From Alkalibacterium sp049389645 (GTDB lineage Bacteria > Bacillota > Bacilli > Lactobacillales > Carnobacteriaceae_A), in assembly GCF_049389645.1 (NCBI RefSeq), contig NZ_CP186540.1:1240001-1304000 (forward strand): a stretch of 64,000 bases of DNA, in the 5' to 3' direction. This document shows, piece after piece, positions 26,117-34,970 of the stretch. Position numbers and translations under genes: made by a program. Position 1 is the first letter of the stretch. Each line of letters begins with the position of its first letter. The notes under the pieces are model-generated. The model worked only from the letters and a program-made list of their open reading frames with translations, was not told where the DNA came from and made no database searches.

Positions 26117-26851
26117 ATGAATAATGAGGAGAGAGTTATCGGCGTTTTAGGTGGAATGGGACCTGAAGCAACGGCTAGTTTTTATATGAAAGTCATCAAA
26201 GAAACGCAAGTAGAGAAAGATCAGGATCATTTCCGAACGATCATTGATAGCAATCCCAAAATTCCCGATCGGACACAAGCCATTTTATACGGTGGCCCTT
26301 CTCCCGTTTCAGAGATGATCAATACCGCAGCTAATTTGCAACTGGCCGGTGCGACAGTCGCGGTCATGCCGTGCATCACCGCTCACTACTTTTTTGAGGT
26401 TATTCAAAAAGAAGTAGACATACCCCTTCATCACGTCCTTAAGGGTTTAAATAAGTATGTTGATGAAACGTATCCCAACATTAAAAAAATCGGCGTATTA
26501 TCGACGACTGCAACCAGAAATACCCGTTTGTTTGAGACGCATCTGGTTGACAAAGAGATTGCCTATCCAAACGATTTCGAACAGGAACATATGGTAATGC
26601 AGGCTATATACGGCGAAAATGGAATCAAACAGGGCAACACAGGCCAGCATACTAAAATGCTCTTAGTGGAAGTAGCTGAGCGGTTGATCAAAGAAGAAGG
26701 GTGCGAATTAATTGTTGGTGGATGTACGGAAGTGGAATTAGTCTTAAACGCAACAGATTTGTCTGTGCCTTTTATCGATCCCATGCTTGTTGCTGCGAGA
26801 GATTTAACGAGACCTGAAAAGATTAGCGTAAGTGAGTTAAGAAGTAACTGA
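26117..26851 (+). CDS. Aspartate/glutamate racemase family protein
   Basis: 244 residues from ATG 26117 behind GGGAGG. GGMGPEAT (12-19) is the racemase signature, and the two catalytic cysteines are visible at Cys86 (MPCITAHYF) and Cys203 (GGCTE). The residue after Cys86 is Ile where Asn is usual (PCNTAH), which may affect substrate choice. RacD-type enzymes supply D-aspartate to the cell-wall ligase in enterococci and lactococci; the position next to the Mur/ATP-grasp cluster supports that here. Confidence 0.88.
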   Translation: MNNEERVIGVLGGMGPEATASFYMKVIKETQVEKDQDHFRTIIDSNPKIPDRTQAILYGGPSPVSEMINTAANLQLAGATVAVMPCITAHYFFEVIQKEVDIPLHHVLKGLNKYVDETYPNIKKIGVLSTTATRNTRLFETHLVDKEIAYPNDFEQEHMVMQAIYGENGIKQGNTGQHTKMLLVEVAERLIKEEGCELIVGGCTEVELVLNATDLSVPFIDPMLVAARDLTRPEKISVSELRSN

Positions 26852-26946
26852 TATATATAGCGTCAGGCTGTATTTTATCAATCATTAGGATTATAAATGA
26901 TTGATGCATAGGTAGTTGAAGTAGAGATATCAAAGGAGAAGGTCTA

Positions 26947-27471
26947 TTGAGACAAGACACGGAGATATCAATCTCAGGAAAACTAACATTGGAAGATTTC
27001 ATCAAATATAATCACTATCATATGAATAAAGTGCTGAAGTTGTATGTTGCTATAAGTTTTATGGTGATTTTTTTGATACTCTGGATACCTATGTCTGGGA
27101 GTATTCTATTGGTACTTATTTTCGCGGGGGCCCCAGCATTGTTGCTTTCGGGCCTGCTTTATTTGTTTTCCAAACAGTTGAAAAAGAGGCAGTCCATCGA
27201 AGAATATAAGAGTGATCAGCTGATCAAACAAATGGTAAATTATACTTTTGATGCTGATGGAATGACTCAGCTCATCAAAAGTTCAAATAATCAGTATGAA
27301 TGGGATGACTTTTTTAAGGCTCGAGAAAACAAAGCGATGTTTTTACTGTATCTCTCAAAAAATAAAGCGCTGATTTTACCTAAGCGTTTTTTCGATTCAC
27401 AAAAACAAATAGATACCTTTAAACATCTTGTTTCAGAAAACATAAATAAATTTGAAATGAATGCTGATTAA
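26947..27471 (+). CDS. YcxB-like membrane protein
   Basis: 174 residues, TTG start behind AAAGGAG. Two membrane segments (about 35-55 and 57-78) separate a short N-terminus from a C-terminal beta-rich domain with YEWDDFFKARENKAMFLLY and ILPKRFF, the pattern of the YcxB-like C-terminal domain. Function unknown. It stands alone between the racemase and a terminator. Confidence 0.78.
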   Translation: MRQDTEISISGKLTLEDFIKYNHYHMNKVLKLYVAISFMVIFLILWIPMSGSILLVLIFAGAPALLLSGLLYLFSKQLKKRQSIEEYKSDQLIKQMVNYTFDADGMTQLIKSSNNQYEWDDFFKARENKAMFLLYLSKNKALILPKRFFDSQKQIDTFKHLVSENINKFEMNAD

Positions 27472-27535
27472 AAAAGTATTTACAGACAAACTGATGACGC
27501 TGCAAGACTTGACTATTTCAAATATCGATTATTAG

Positions 27536-27578
27536 CTATGGGTTCTTATGATTTTATAAGAATCGTAGTTTTTTTTGT
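27536..27578 (+). terminator. Terminator before the copper operon
   Basis: A 13-bp stem (CTATGGGTTCTTAT with ATAAGAATCGTAG, one bulge, two wobbles) followed by eight Ts. Confidence 0.85.
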
Positions 27579-27606
27579 TGACTTTTATAGATTACAGTTG
27601 TAAACT
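27578..27606 (+). promoter_or_regulatory. Promoter of copYAZ
   Basis: TTGACT at 27578-27583, a 17-base spacer and TAAACT at 27601-27606. The -10 overlaps the first cop box. Confidence 0.6.
27593..27602 (+). promoter_or_regulatory. cop box 1 (CopY operator)
   Basis: TACAGTTGTA matches the CopY consensus TACAnnTGTA and overlaps the promoter, so bound CopY would block it. Confidence 0.92.
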
Positions 27607-27625
27607 ATAAAAGAAGTTAAATGTT

Positions 27626-27635
27626 TACAACTGTA
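27626..27635 (+). promoter_or_regulatory. cop box 2 (CopY operator)
   Basis: TACAACTGTA matches TACAnnTGTA, lies within the longer palindrome GTTTACAACTGTAAAC, and is 33 bases from box 1. Confidence 0.92.
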
Positions 27636-27654
27636 AACCGGAGGAGGTTCAATC

Positions 27655-28083
27655 ATGCATGAAAATCAAATTTCTCCCTCAGAATGGGAAGTGATGCGCG
27701 TCGTATGGACGACCCATCCCATAACAAGTAAAGAAATTGACGATATCTTAAAAGAGAAAAAAGAGTGGAAATTAGCGACAACCAAGACATTGATCGGACG
27801 CCTGGTGAAAAAGGGCATGCTTTCAACTGAGAAACAAGGTCGGAAGTACCAATACAGCCCTGTTGTTTCAGAAAAAGAAAGTATTGATGAGGCAATAGAT
27901 GATTTACTTGGTCAAATGTGTACCACAAAAGTGGGGCAAACCATCGAATCGATTTTAGAAAAAAGCTCGTTAAGCATAAGTGACTTGGAACGTCTTGAAG
28001 CACTGATCCAAGAGAAGAAAGTTGATGCACCAGAAAAAATAAAATGTGGGTGTACGCCCGGACAATGTTCCTGTGTGCATTAA
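27655..28083 (+). CDS. copY: Copper-responsive repressor CopY
   Basis: 142 residues. An N-terminal MecI/BlaI-type winged helix (about 5-75, with LATTKTLIGRLVKKGML) is followed by a C-terminal CGCTPGQCSC, the CxCx4CxC copper/zinc hook of CopY. Zn-CopY binds the two cop boxes; Cu(I) handed over by CopZ releases it. First gene of copY-copA-copZ, behind GGAGGAGG. Confidence 0.96.
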   Translation: MHENQISPSEWEVMRVVWTTHPITSKEIDDILKEKKEWKLATTKTLIGRLVKKGMLSTEKQGRKYQYSPVVSEKESIDEAIDDLLGQMCTTKVGQTIESILEKSSLSISDLERLEALIQEKKVDAPEKIKCGCTPGQCSCVH

Positions 28084-28095
28084 GGAGGAAAAGTG

Positions 28096-30582
28096 ATGGA
28101 AACGAAATCTTATCCGATCGAGGGGATGACCTGTGCGTCATGCGCTTCGACAGTAGAAAAAACGGCGAAAAATTTAAATGGTGTGCTTGAAGCATCCGTC
28201 AACCTTGCTTCAGAAAAACTGAATATCAAGGTTGAAAAAGGGAATTTTGATCCGAAAGAACTCGAAAAACAAATAGATGGAACTGGCTATACCCTTATCA
28301 TGCCACAATATGTGACAAAGACCTTCGATGTGGAAGGGATGACGTGTGCCTCTTGTTCTGCAACAGTGGAGAAGACGGCGGCTAAACTTAACGGTATGGA
28401 AAAGGCGTCCGTTAACTTGGCTTCTGAAAAAATGTCTGTCACGTACAATCCGCTCGAATTATCAGTACGAGATATTTCAGATGCTATATCCAATACTGGT
28501 TATAAAGCTTTTCCTATAGACGAAGACCAGATGGAGATTTCTCGACCAGACGAAACCGAAAAGATGTCTAAAGAAGAAATGTACAGAAAACGGACGATCT
28601 TGTCCGCACTCTTTACGATTCCAGTCATGATCGTTTCCATGGGCCCCATGGTGGGCATAATGCCACCTGGTATAATCGATCCCATGTACAACGCAACAAA
28701 TTTTGCTTTACTGCAGTTGGCATTGACACTCCCAGTCATGTGGTCCGGCAGATCTTATTTTGAACAGGGATTTAAAACATTATCCAAAGGCCATCCTAAT
28801 ATGAATTCATTGATTTCATTAGGTACAGCTGCCGCATTCATTTATAGTCTGGCCGCGACGTTTGCGATCATATTCATGAATGCTGACTTGGCTATGATGC
28901 TGTATTATGAAACAAGTGCGGTCATACTAGCTTTTCACACATTAGGAAAATATCTGGAAGAACGTTCAAAAGGACGCATGTCAGAAGCGATTCAGAAATT
29001 AATGGATTTAGCACCAAAAACAGCGCGTGTGGTGCATAATGACACTGAAGAAGAAGTGGCCATTGAAAAAGTGTCACCGGGAGATATCATACGGGTACGC
29101 CCGGGTGAGAAAATGGCAGTAGATGGGATCATCGTCAGCGGTCGCACTGCAGTGGATGAATCCATGCTGACGGGTGAAAGTATGCCGGTGGCTAAAGAGA
29201 TAGGCGACAACATTATTGGGGCCAGCATGAATAAAAACGGATCGATAGATTACCGTGCAACTAAAGTAGGTAAAGATACCACGCTCTCTCAAATCATCCA
29301 GCTTGTCGAAGAAGCGCAAGGGTCAAAAGCACCGATCGCCAAATTGGCTGATGTCATTACGGGCTATTTTGTGCCCATCGTCATGGGACTGGCCTTGGTT
29401 TCCGGCTTGGTCTGGCTCATAGCTGGTCAGAGTTTCATCTTTGCACTCACCATTTTAATTTCTGTCCTTGTTATCGCCTGTCCGTGTGCGTTAGGACTGG
29501 CAACACCAACTGCCATTATGGTCGGCACGGGTAAGGGAGCAGAACACGGTGTCTTAATTAAAAGTGGGGATGCGCTAGAAACTATTCACAACGTGGATAC
29601 GATCGTCTTTGATAAAACCGGAACGTTGACAGAAGGCAAACCGGTCGTTACCGATTTGATCATGCGTAAAGGTTCATCGTTTTCAAGAGAGACCTTGCTT
29701 CAACTTGCGGCTTCTGCAGAAAAAGGAAGCGAACACCCTCTTGGCGAAGCGATCGTTAAACAAGCCGAGAATGAGCAGCTTAAGTTAACAGATGTGTCAG
29801 ACTTTGAAGCTATTCCCGGTCAAGGACTGCTTGCAAAAGTAAATGAATATACTCTTTATTTCGGGAACAAGAAATTGATGGCGGAACAGCGATTAGCCAT
29901 TAATGAACTGGAAGATATTGCCAATCAGTTGGCGGACGAAGGTAAGACACCGATGTATCTGGCTGTTGACAAGACTGTCGAAGGCATTATTGCAGTAGCA
30001 GATACGTTAAAAGAAAACAGTTTTGAAACCATTCAAGCTCTGCGTAAACAGGGCATTGAAATTGCGATGATCACAGGTGACAACACGCGAACCGCTAATG
30101 CAGTAGCGAAACAAGCAGGCATTGACCGCGTCTTGAGTGATGTATTACCTGAAGATAAAGCAAATGAAGTTAAGAAACTGCAGGAAGAAGGTAAAAAGGT
30201 AGCGATGGTTGGTGACGGTATAAATGACGCACCGGCTCTTGCTCAAGCAGATGTGGGTATTGCCATAGGTTCTGGGACGGATGTTGCCGTAGAATCAGCA
30301 GACGTCGTCTTGATGCGTAGTGATATCAAAGAAGTGTTGACAGCAATAGAATTGAGTAAAGACACATTGAAAAATATCAAACAAAATTTATTCTGGGCAT
30401 TTGCTTATAATATCGTTGGTATTCCTATCGCTATGGGTGGACTTTATCTACTGGGTGGTCCACTCTTGAATCCAGCTTTTGCTGCAGCAGCGATGAGTTT
30501 CAGCTCAGTTTCTGTATTGCTCAATGCACTACGTTTGAAAAAATTCAAACCCACATTAGCAGAAAGAGTCAATGAACAATAA
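28096..30582 (+). CDS. copA: Copper-transporting P1B-type ATPase
   Basis: About 828 residues. Two N-terminal metal-binding domains each carry GMTCASC (about residues 10-16 and 81-87). The membrane CPC motif lies near 462, the phosphorylated Asp in DKTGTLT near 506, then the SEHPLG His motif and GDGINDAP. It moves Cu(I) across the membrane; the CPC and CASC motifs fit Cu(I) rather than Zn or Cd. ATG 28096 fits AAGGAGG better than the GTG one codon upstream. Confidence 0.96.
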   Translation: METKSYPIEGMTCASCASTVEKTAKNLNGVLEASVNLASEKLNIKVEKGNFDPKELEKQIDGTGYTLIMPQYVTKTFDVEGMTCASCSATVEKTAAKLNGMEKASVNLASEKMSVTYNPLELSVRDISDAISNTGYKAFPIDEDQMEISRPDETEKMSKEEMYRKRTILSALFTIPVMIVSMGPMVGIMPPGIIDPMYNATNFALLQLALTLPVMWSGRSYFEQGFKTLSKGHPNMNSLISLGTAAAFIYSLAATFAIIFMNADLAMMLYYETSAVILAFHTLGKYLEERSKGRMSEAIQKLMDLAPKTARVVHNDTEEEVAIEKVSPGDIIRVRPGEKMAVDGIIVSGRTAVDESMLTGESMPVAKEIGDNIIGASMNKNGSIDYRATKVGKDTTLSQIIQLVEEAQGSKAPIAKLADVITGYFVPIVMGLALVSGLVWLIAGQSFIFALTILISVLVIACPCALGLATPTAIMVGTGKGAEHGVLIKSGDALETIHNVDTIVFDKTGTLTEGKPVVTDLIMRKGSSFSRETLLQLAASAEKGSEHPLGEAIVKQAENEQLKLTDVSDFEAIPGQGLLAKVNEYTLYFGNKKLMAEQRLAINELEDIANQLADEGKTPMYLAVDKTVEGIIAVADTLKENSFETIQALRKQGIEIAMITGDNTRTANAVAKQAGIDRVLSDVLPEDKANEVKKLQEEGKKVAMVGDGINDAPALAQADVGIAIGSGTDVAVESADVVLMRSDIKEVLTAIELSKDTLKNIKQNLFWAFAYNIVGIPIAMGGLYLLGGPLLNPAFAAAAMSFSSVSVLLNALRLKKFKPTLAERVNEQ

Positions 30583-30603
30583 ATAATAAAGGAGAGATCA
30601 AAT

Positions 30604-30813
30604 ATGAATTATCAGGCAAAAGTCGAAGGTATGAGCTGTAAGGGTTGTGCCAATTCCGTTAAAGCGGCCTTCTCAAATATTGAAGGCGTCTCACAAGTTG
30701 ACATTAATTTGGATGAAAAAGAAGCGACATTTGAATCATCCCAAGCGGTAACGAAACAACAATTGGAAAATGCTCTTGCGGATACAAGCTATACGGTAGA
30801 ATCATTAAAATGA
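30604..30813 (+). CDS. copZ: Copper chaperone CopZ
   Basis: 69 residues, a single heavy-metal-associated domain. The GMSCKGC motif has Cu-binding Cys12 and Cys15. It carries Cu(I) in the cytoplasm to CopY and CopA. It lies 21 bases after copA behind AAAGGAGAG, and a terminator follows. Confidence 0.95.
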   Translation: MNYQAKVEGMSCKGCANSVKAAFSNIEGVSQVDINLDEKEATFESSQAVTKQQLENALADTSYTVESLK

Positions 30814-30825
30814 TTGAATGATTGA

Positions 30826-30864
30826 AAAACACTTTGCTCATGAATTCGAGCAAGGTGTTTTTTT
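30826..30864 (+). terminator. Terminator of the copYAZ operon
   Basis: A 14-base stem (AAAACACTTTGCTC with its complement, one G-U pair) and seven Ts. Confidence 0.92.
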
Positions 30865-31007
30865 GTAAATTTGTATAGTGTTGGATCAACGTTCGTATTA
30901 AGTTTCTTGAACCATTATCGTTACCGATATATTGCCTTATAGAAAGGAAAAAAAGCAGGTCTTATCTGAAACGTCTCTATTTTTTTATTGTTATTGAAAC
31001 AAAAGGG

Positions 31008-31036
31008 CTTACAGAAAGAGGAAAATAGTGTATCAT
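31008..31036 (+). promoter_or_regulatory. Putative promoter of the 31.1-kb gene
   Basis: CTTACA at 31008-31013, a 17-base spacer and TATCAT at 31031-31036. Confidence 0.5.
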
Positions 31037-31093
31037 AAAAATAACCAATAAAAACAAGTTAAGAAGTGAAGACACATAAAAGAAGGTGAGTAG

Positions 31094-32188
31094 ATGATTA
31101 AAGGTAAAGCATATGTCCCGTTTAGAATTCAACTGTCTCCCATAAAACAAATGGCCATGTTTCATTTTCATAAAAATCCAGACACAGAATACGATACATT
31201 TGAATTGCATTATATCGAAGGAGAGTCTTATGGCTCAGGATTTCGAGTGCTGGCATGGAGGAAGGATGGCTATCGAGACTCCTATGTTCAAGATTCTCTA
31301 ACTATTTCAGAAGAAGATGAAATTTTATCAGTTGGAGGAAAAGGGTTGAAAGAACGCTATATTGTCGAATTCGATGAAGCTTATTTCAATCACGTGGATG
31401 GACGATTGGACGCCGGTTTTGTATTTAACGATAAACTTGATCGTCGCATTGTGTTATATGTTGATGAACGGATCGAAAAAGAATCAAATCCGTTAACCTG
31501 GCTCCCTTCAGTGGGGAATCACTTAGAGGAACCACATTCTATGCCGCTTTTTTTCCTTTATGATTTTGACTTTGCCAGAAAAAGAGACACTGACATTTTT
31601 CTGTCTATCGATGGCAATGTTAAAGAGGTTGATCCGTTCGCTTTTCCAAAAGATTTTCAGTCTCGGTATTATGTCGAATTTTCAACGAATTCGGTGGTTG
31701 CTAACTTCAACAAAGCAGGAAAATACGCACTTGAACAAGTTGAAATCAATGAGCAGGGCATAGCCAAAACGGATAGTCACACGTACTTATATGAAAAAGT
31801 TAATGACCTGTATAAGCTGAAAAGAATGACGCTGGAACACGAAACACATCCTGTTGAAGTGAGTTTTTCACCAGCTTTTCCCAATCACCGTGAAGTAGCA
31901 GAAGCCAAACCGTTTTACGGAGAATTTGTCATTCGTCCTTCAGGAGAAGCGGGGTTCTTAAAAGGTAAATACAATGTCTTGTACCAGCAAGGTAAAGCCA
32001 TTATCAATCTTACTTTTCCTGAATCGTGGAACACACCCAAAGGAGCAAATTACGAACGAATCATCAATAGTATGACACCAAATATCAAATCATGGTATCA
32101 GACATATCAATGTAGACAAGTGGTGCAGCTTGAAGGTATGGACACGTTCATAGAATGGACGCGTGTAAATCCGGATAGGCGCTCATAA
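31094..32188 (+). CDS. Conserved-looking protein of unknown function
   Basis: 364 residues, soluble, with no signal peptide or membrane helix. It is rich in aromatic and acidic residues, with a C-terminal stretch TFPESWNTPKGANYERIINSM that looks conserved. I do not recognise the family. AGGTGAG precedes the ATG. It is monocistronic, with its own promoter and a strong terminator. Base composition matches the neighbourhood, so there is no sign of recent transfer. Confidence 0.75.
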   Translation: MIKGKAYVPFRIQLSPIKQMAMFHFHKNPDTEYDTFELHYIEGESYGSGFRVLAWRKDGYRDSYVQDSLTISEEDEILSVGGKGLKERYIVEFDEAYFNHVDGRLDAGFVFNDKLDRRIVLYVDERIEKESNPLTWLPSVGNHLEEPHSMPLFFLYDFDFARKRDTDIFLSIDGNVKEVDPFAFPKDFQSRYYVEFSTNSVVANFNKAGKYALEQVEINEQGIAKTDSHTYLYEKVNDLYKLKRMTLEHETHPVEVSFSPAFPNHREVAEAKPFYGEFVIRPSGEAGFLKGKYNVLYQQGKAIINLTFPESWNTPKGANYERIINSMTPNIKSWYQTYQCRQVVQLEGMDTFIEWTRVNPDRRS

Positions 32189-32202
32189 TAATAATTAAAT
32201 AG

Positions 32203-32254
32203 AGTATCAATGGACTGGATTTTGTATCATGATTCAGTCCGTTGATACTTTTTT
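32203..32254 (+). terminator. Terminator after the 31.1-kb gene
   Basis: A 15-base stem (AGTATCAATGGACTG, 32203-32217, with 32235-32249) and a T run. Confidence 0.9.
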
Positions 32255-32327
32255 CTAGGAGTCGTACACTTCATCACTAATGTATTCTTGGGCATTTAAA
32301 AGTGATCAGTAAGGGAGGTAAGGTAAA

Positions 32328-32975
32328 ATGAAAATCTTAGTTAGTGGTTTTGATCCATTTGGTGGTGAAAAAGTGAACCCTGCGTATGAAGCGGTAAAAT
32401 TGTTGCCAGATAACATAGCGGGTGCCGAGATAGTGAAACTAGAAATACCGACCGTATTTTATAAAGCTGCAGACGTCATTGAGCTAAAAGTTAAAGAAAT
32501 CGACCCGGATGTCATTCTTTGTATCGGTCAGGCAGGAGGACGCTATGGTGTGACACCTGAACGTGTAGCTATCAATGTTGATGATGCGCGTATTCCGGAT
32601 AATGAGGACAATCAGCCCATTGATTTAAAAATAAAAGAAGACGGACCAGCCGCTTATTTTAGCTTGTTACCTGTCAAGGCGATGGTGCTGAAAATGAGAG
32701 AGGCAAACGTACCTGCAAGCGTTTCTAATTCTGCCGGAACATTTGTATGTAATCATATCATGTATCAAATCTTATACATGATCGATAAGAAGTATCCTGA
32801 TAAAATCGGTGGATTTATCCATTGTCCGTTTATTCCTGAACAAGTGATAAACAAACCGAATCAACCTTCAATGCATCTAGAAGGTATCTCAAAAGGATTA
32901 CAAGCCGGAATCGAAGCAATCGTCGAGAGACAAGGTAAAGGTGATATCAAAGAAATTGGTGGCGCTATTCATTGA
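32328..32975 (+). CDS. pcp: Pyroglutamyl-peptidase I
   Basis: 215 residues, a normal length for the C15 cysteine peptidase that removes N-terminal pyroglutamate. SGFDPFGG opens the protein; the catalytic triad is visible as Glu79 (PERVAIN), Cys141 (SAGTFVCNH) and His165 (GFIHCPF). GGGAGG lies before the ATG. Monocistronic with a terminator directly after. Confidence 0.96.
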   Translation: MKILVSGFDPFGGEKVNPAYEAVKLLPDNIAGAEIVKLEIPTVFYKAADVIELKVKEIDPDVILCIGQAGGRYGVTPERVAINVDDARIPDNEDNQPIDLKIKEDGPAAYFSLLPVKAMVLKMREANVPASVSNSAGTFVCNHIMYQILYMIDKKYPDKIGGFIHCPFIPEQVINKPNQPSMHLEGISKGLQAGIEAIVERQGKGDIKEIGGAIH

Positions 32976-32987
32976 TCAATGCTATTG

Positions 32988-33020
32988 TAAAAGCAGCAGT
33001 TTTAATACTGCTGCTTTTTT
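32988..33020 (+). terminator. Terminator of pcp
   Basis: AGCAGCAGT pairs with ACTGCTGCT, loop TTTAAT, then six Ts. Confidence 0.9.
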
Positions 33021-33047
33021 AATACATAAAAGAAAGAAGACGAGCTT

Positions 33048-34220
33048 ATGTTAACAGGACTAGGATTATTGTTACTGCTGGGATATATCGGGGGGAAAAT
33101 GGCCTCGAAAGTTAAACTGCCGCCTCTCATCGGTATGCTTTTTGTGGGTGTACTAATGGGCCCTTATATGCTTAATTGGCTGGACTCAGATTTATTATTA
33201 GTTTCGCAAGATATTCGGACGTTTGCCTTAATAATTATTTTACTAAGAGCGGGATTAGGGATAAAAAAAGAACAGATCAAAGAAGTGGGTGTGATAGCTC
33301 TGAAAATGAGCAGTATCCCCTGTTTGATCGAAGGGTTTACCGTTACCGGTTTAGCTTACTATCTGCTGGGATTTTCATTCGCAGAAGCAGGGATGCTTGG
33401 TTTTATCATTGCGGCGGTGTCACCTGCCGTTGTGGTTCCAAGCATGCTGGACTTGAAGGAAAAGCGACTAGGTGAAGATAAGCAAGTCCCCACATTACTC
33501 CTAGCGGGGACGTCCATTGATGATGTTTTTGCTATAACATTGTTTACATTCTTTCTAGGTTTAGGAACAGAAGCAATGGAAAGTTCACTATTGCTTGATA
33601 TTGCACGTATTCCATTAAGTATTATTGGTGGCGTAGTAATAGGTGGTGTGCTTGCTTTGTTTGCTGTTTATATATTTAAGCTCATTCATAAAAAATATAT
33701 TGAAAAATTGGTGCTTTTACTTGGAGCCACAATACTTTTTGTTGAGTGGGGAGATGCTTTGGGTATAGCAAGTTTATTAGGTGTGATGATAATCGGTTTT
33801 CTCCTACTGGAAAAGGTTCCTGCACAGTCGAAGGAATTTTCTCTAGCCTTAGGCGGATTATGGGTGTTTCTCCAGATCCTTTTGTTTGCCCTAGTGGGTG
33901 CAGAGGTCAATATTGCTGTTGCGTTAGATTCAGGATTTATTGGCTTAGGTATTATTTTAATTGGCCTTCTGGCTCGAAGTGCGGGTGTATGGATAGCCAC
34001 AATGAGTAGCGACCTAAATACAAAAGAGCGTTTATTTTGTATGATAGCGTACACACCTAAAGCCACTGTACAAGCCGCGATCGGCGCCGTGCCTTTAGCT
34101 TTGGGTTTTGAACAGGGTGCTACGATTTTAGCTATTGCGGTGTTGTCGATTATCGTGACAGCCCCCTTGGGTGCGTTAGCTATCTATGCTACGGCACCCA
34201 AACTTTTGAAGCAGGGATGA
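33048..34220 (+). CDS. Cation/proton antiporter (CPA family, NHA-like)
   Basis: 390 residues with about 11-13 membrane segments. LPPLIGMLFVGVLMGP near residue 25, SPAVVVPSML near 130 and GTSIDDVFAI near 165 with paired aspartates are the transport-site pattern of NHA-type Na+/H+ antiporters. It probably exports sodium in exchange for protons, which suits a halotolerant or alkaliphilic organism. It stands alone between pcp and the methionine transporter. Confidence 0.88.
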   Translation: MLTGLGLLLLLGYIGGKMASKVKLPPLIGMLFVGVLMGPYMLNWLDSDLLLVSQDIRTFALIIILLRAGLGIKKEQIKEVGVIALKMSSIPCLIEGFTVTGLAYYLLGFSFAEAGMLGFIIAAVSPAVVVPSMLDLKEKRLGEDKQVPTLLLAGTSIDDVFAITLFTFFLGLGTEAMESSLLLDIARIPLSIIGGVVIGGVLALFAVYIFKLIHKKYIEKLVLLLGATILFVEWGDALGIASLLGVMIIGFLLLEKVPAQSKEFSLALGGLWVFLQILLFALVGAEVNIAVALDSGFIGLGIILIGLLARSAGVWIATMSSDLNTKERLFCMIAYTPKATVQAAIGAVPLALGFEQGATILAIAVLSIIVTAPLGALAIYATAPKLLKQG

Positions 34221-34250
34221 AAATACGTTCAATTGATTTTCAAAAAAGAT

Positions 34251-34279
34251 TTGACAATGTATTGTGAAGTGAGTATAGT
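34251..34279 (+). promoter_or_regulatory. Promoter of the metNIQ leader
   Basis: TTGACA at 34251-34256, an exact 17-base spacer and TATAGT at 34274-34279. Confidence 0.9.
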
Positions 34280-34285
34280 AATAAA

Positions 34286-34611
34286 CAAGTCGAAAATTAA
34301 AATTTAACAAGAAAACAATGTGAAAAGAAAAGTACATTTAGGAAGTCTTCTTAGAGAGTCTGTGCCGGTGAAAGCAGATAAGAGTGAATAAATGGAAAAT
34401 GGTCTTGGAAGTGGAGTAAACGATCTTGCTGAAGGTAAGTTTACTACGGGTTCACCCGTTACAGTGACGCAGTCTACAAGAAGAATCTTGTGTACTGGCA
34501 GAGACAGTATCAGTGATGATGCTGTAAATTAAGGTGGTAACACGATAGATTTAGTCGTCCTTAAAAAAGTCTTTTTGATAAAAAAAGATTTTTTTAAGGT
34601 CGTTTTTTTTT
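34286..34611 (+). promoter_or_regulatory. T-box riboswitch 1, probably tRNA-Met specific
   Basis: Stem I contains the AGAGAG GA motif and a GGTGAAAGC apical region. The specifier stretch reads GGAAAATGG with ATG as the codon. The T-box core AAGGTGGTAACACG is at 34531-34544, followed by a long stem (34556-34602) and eight Ts. Uncharged tRNA-Met would stabilise the antiterminator and allow readthrough into the second T-box and metNIQ. Confidence 0.88.
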
Positions 34612-34619
34612 ACTTAAAG

Positions 34620-34935
34620 AACTGAATAGACAAAAAAACTGCAATGAAGAGTAAAGTACACTTATAATACAGCAACAACAGAGAGCCTGGGTAGATGAGA
34701 ACAGGTTTGCTTGAATAAGTGGAAAATGGACTCGAAGCAGGATACCGAGTGTAACTAATACGGTTATATAAGGCTATCATGGGTTCGCCCACTACAGCGA
34801 CGGAGCATAAGGAAACTCTTTGTGCTCTTTGAGGAACCAGTCGTGAGACAGGTTTGAAAAAAGGTGGTAACACGGACTAATCGTTCGTCCTTATAATCAG
34901 AGACATACTGATTATAAGGATGAACGATTTTTTTG
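34620..34935 (+). promoter_or_regulatory. T-box riboswitch 2, probably tRNA-Met specific, in tandem
   Basis: A second complete T-box: ACAGAGAGCC near 34680, specifier region again GGAAAATGG, core AAGGTGGTAACACGG at 34861-34875, terminator stem 34879-34928 and seven Ts. A TATAAT at 34664-34669 might give it its own promoter, but the -35 is poor. It lies directly before metN, so both units must be read through for expression from the main promoter. Confidence 0.88.
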
Positions 34936-34970
34936 TTTTTAAAAGGGAATACGATACTAGGGGGATACAA

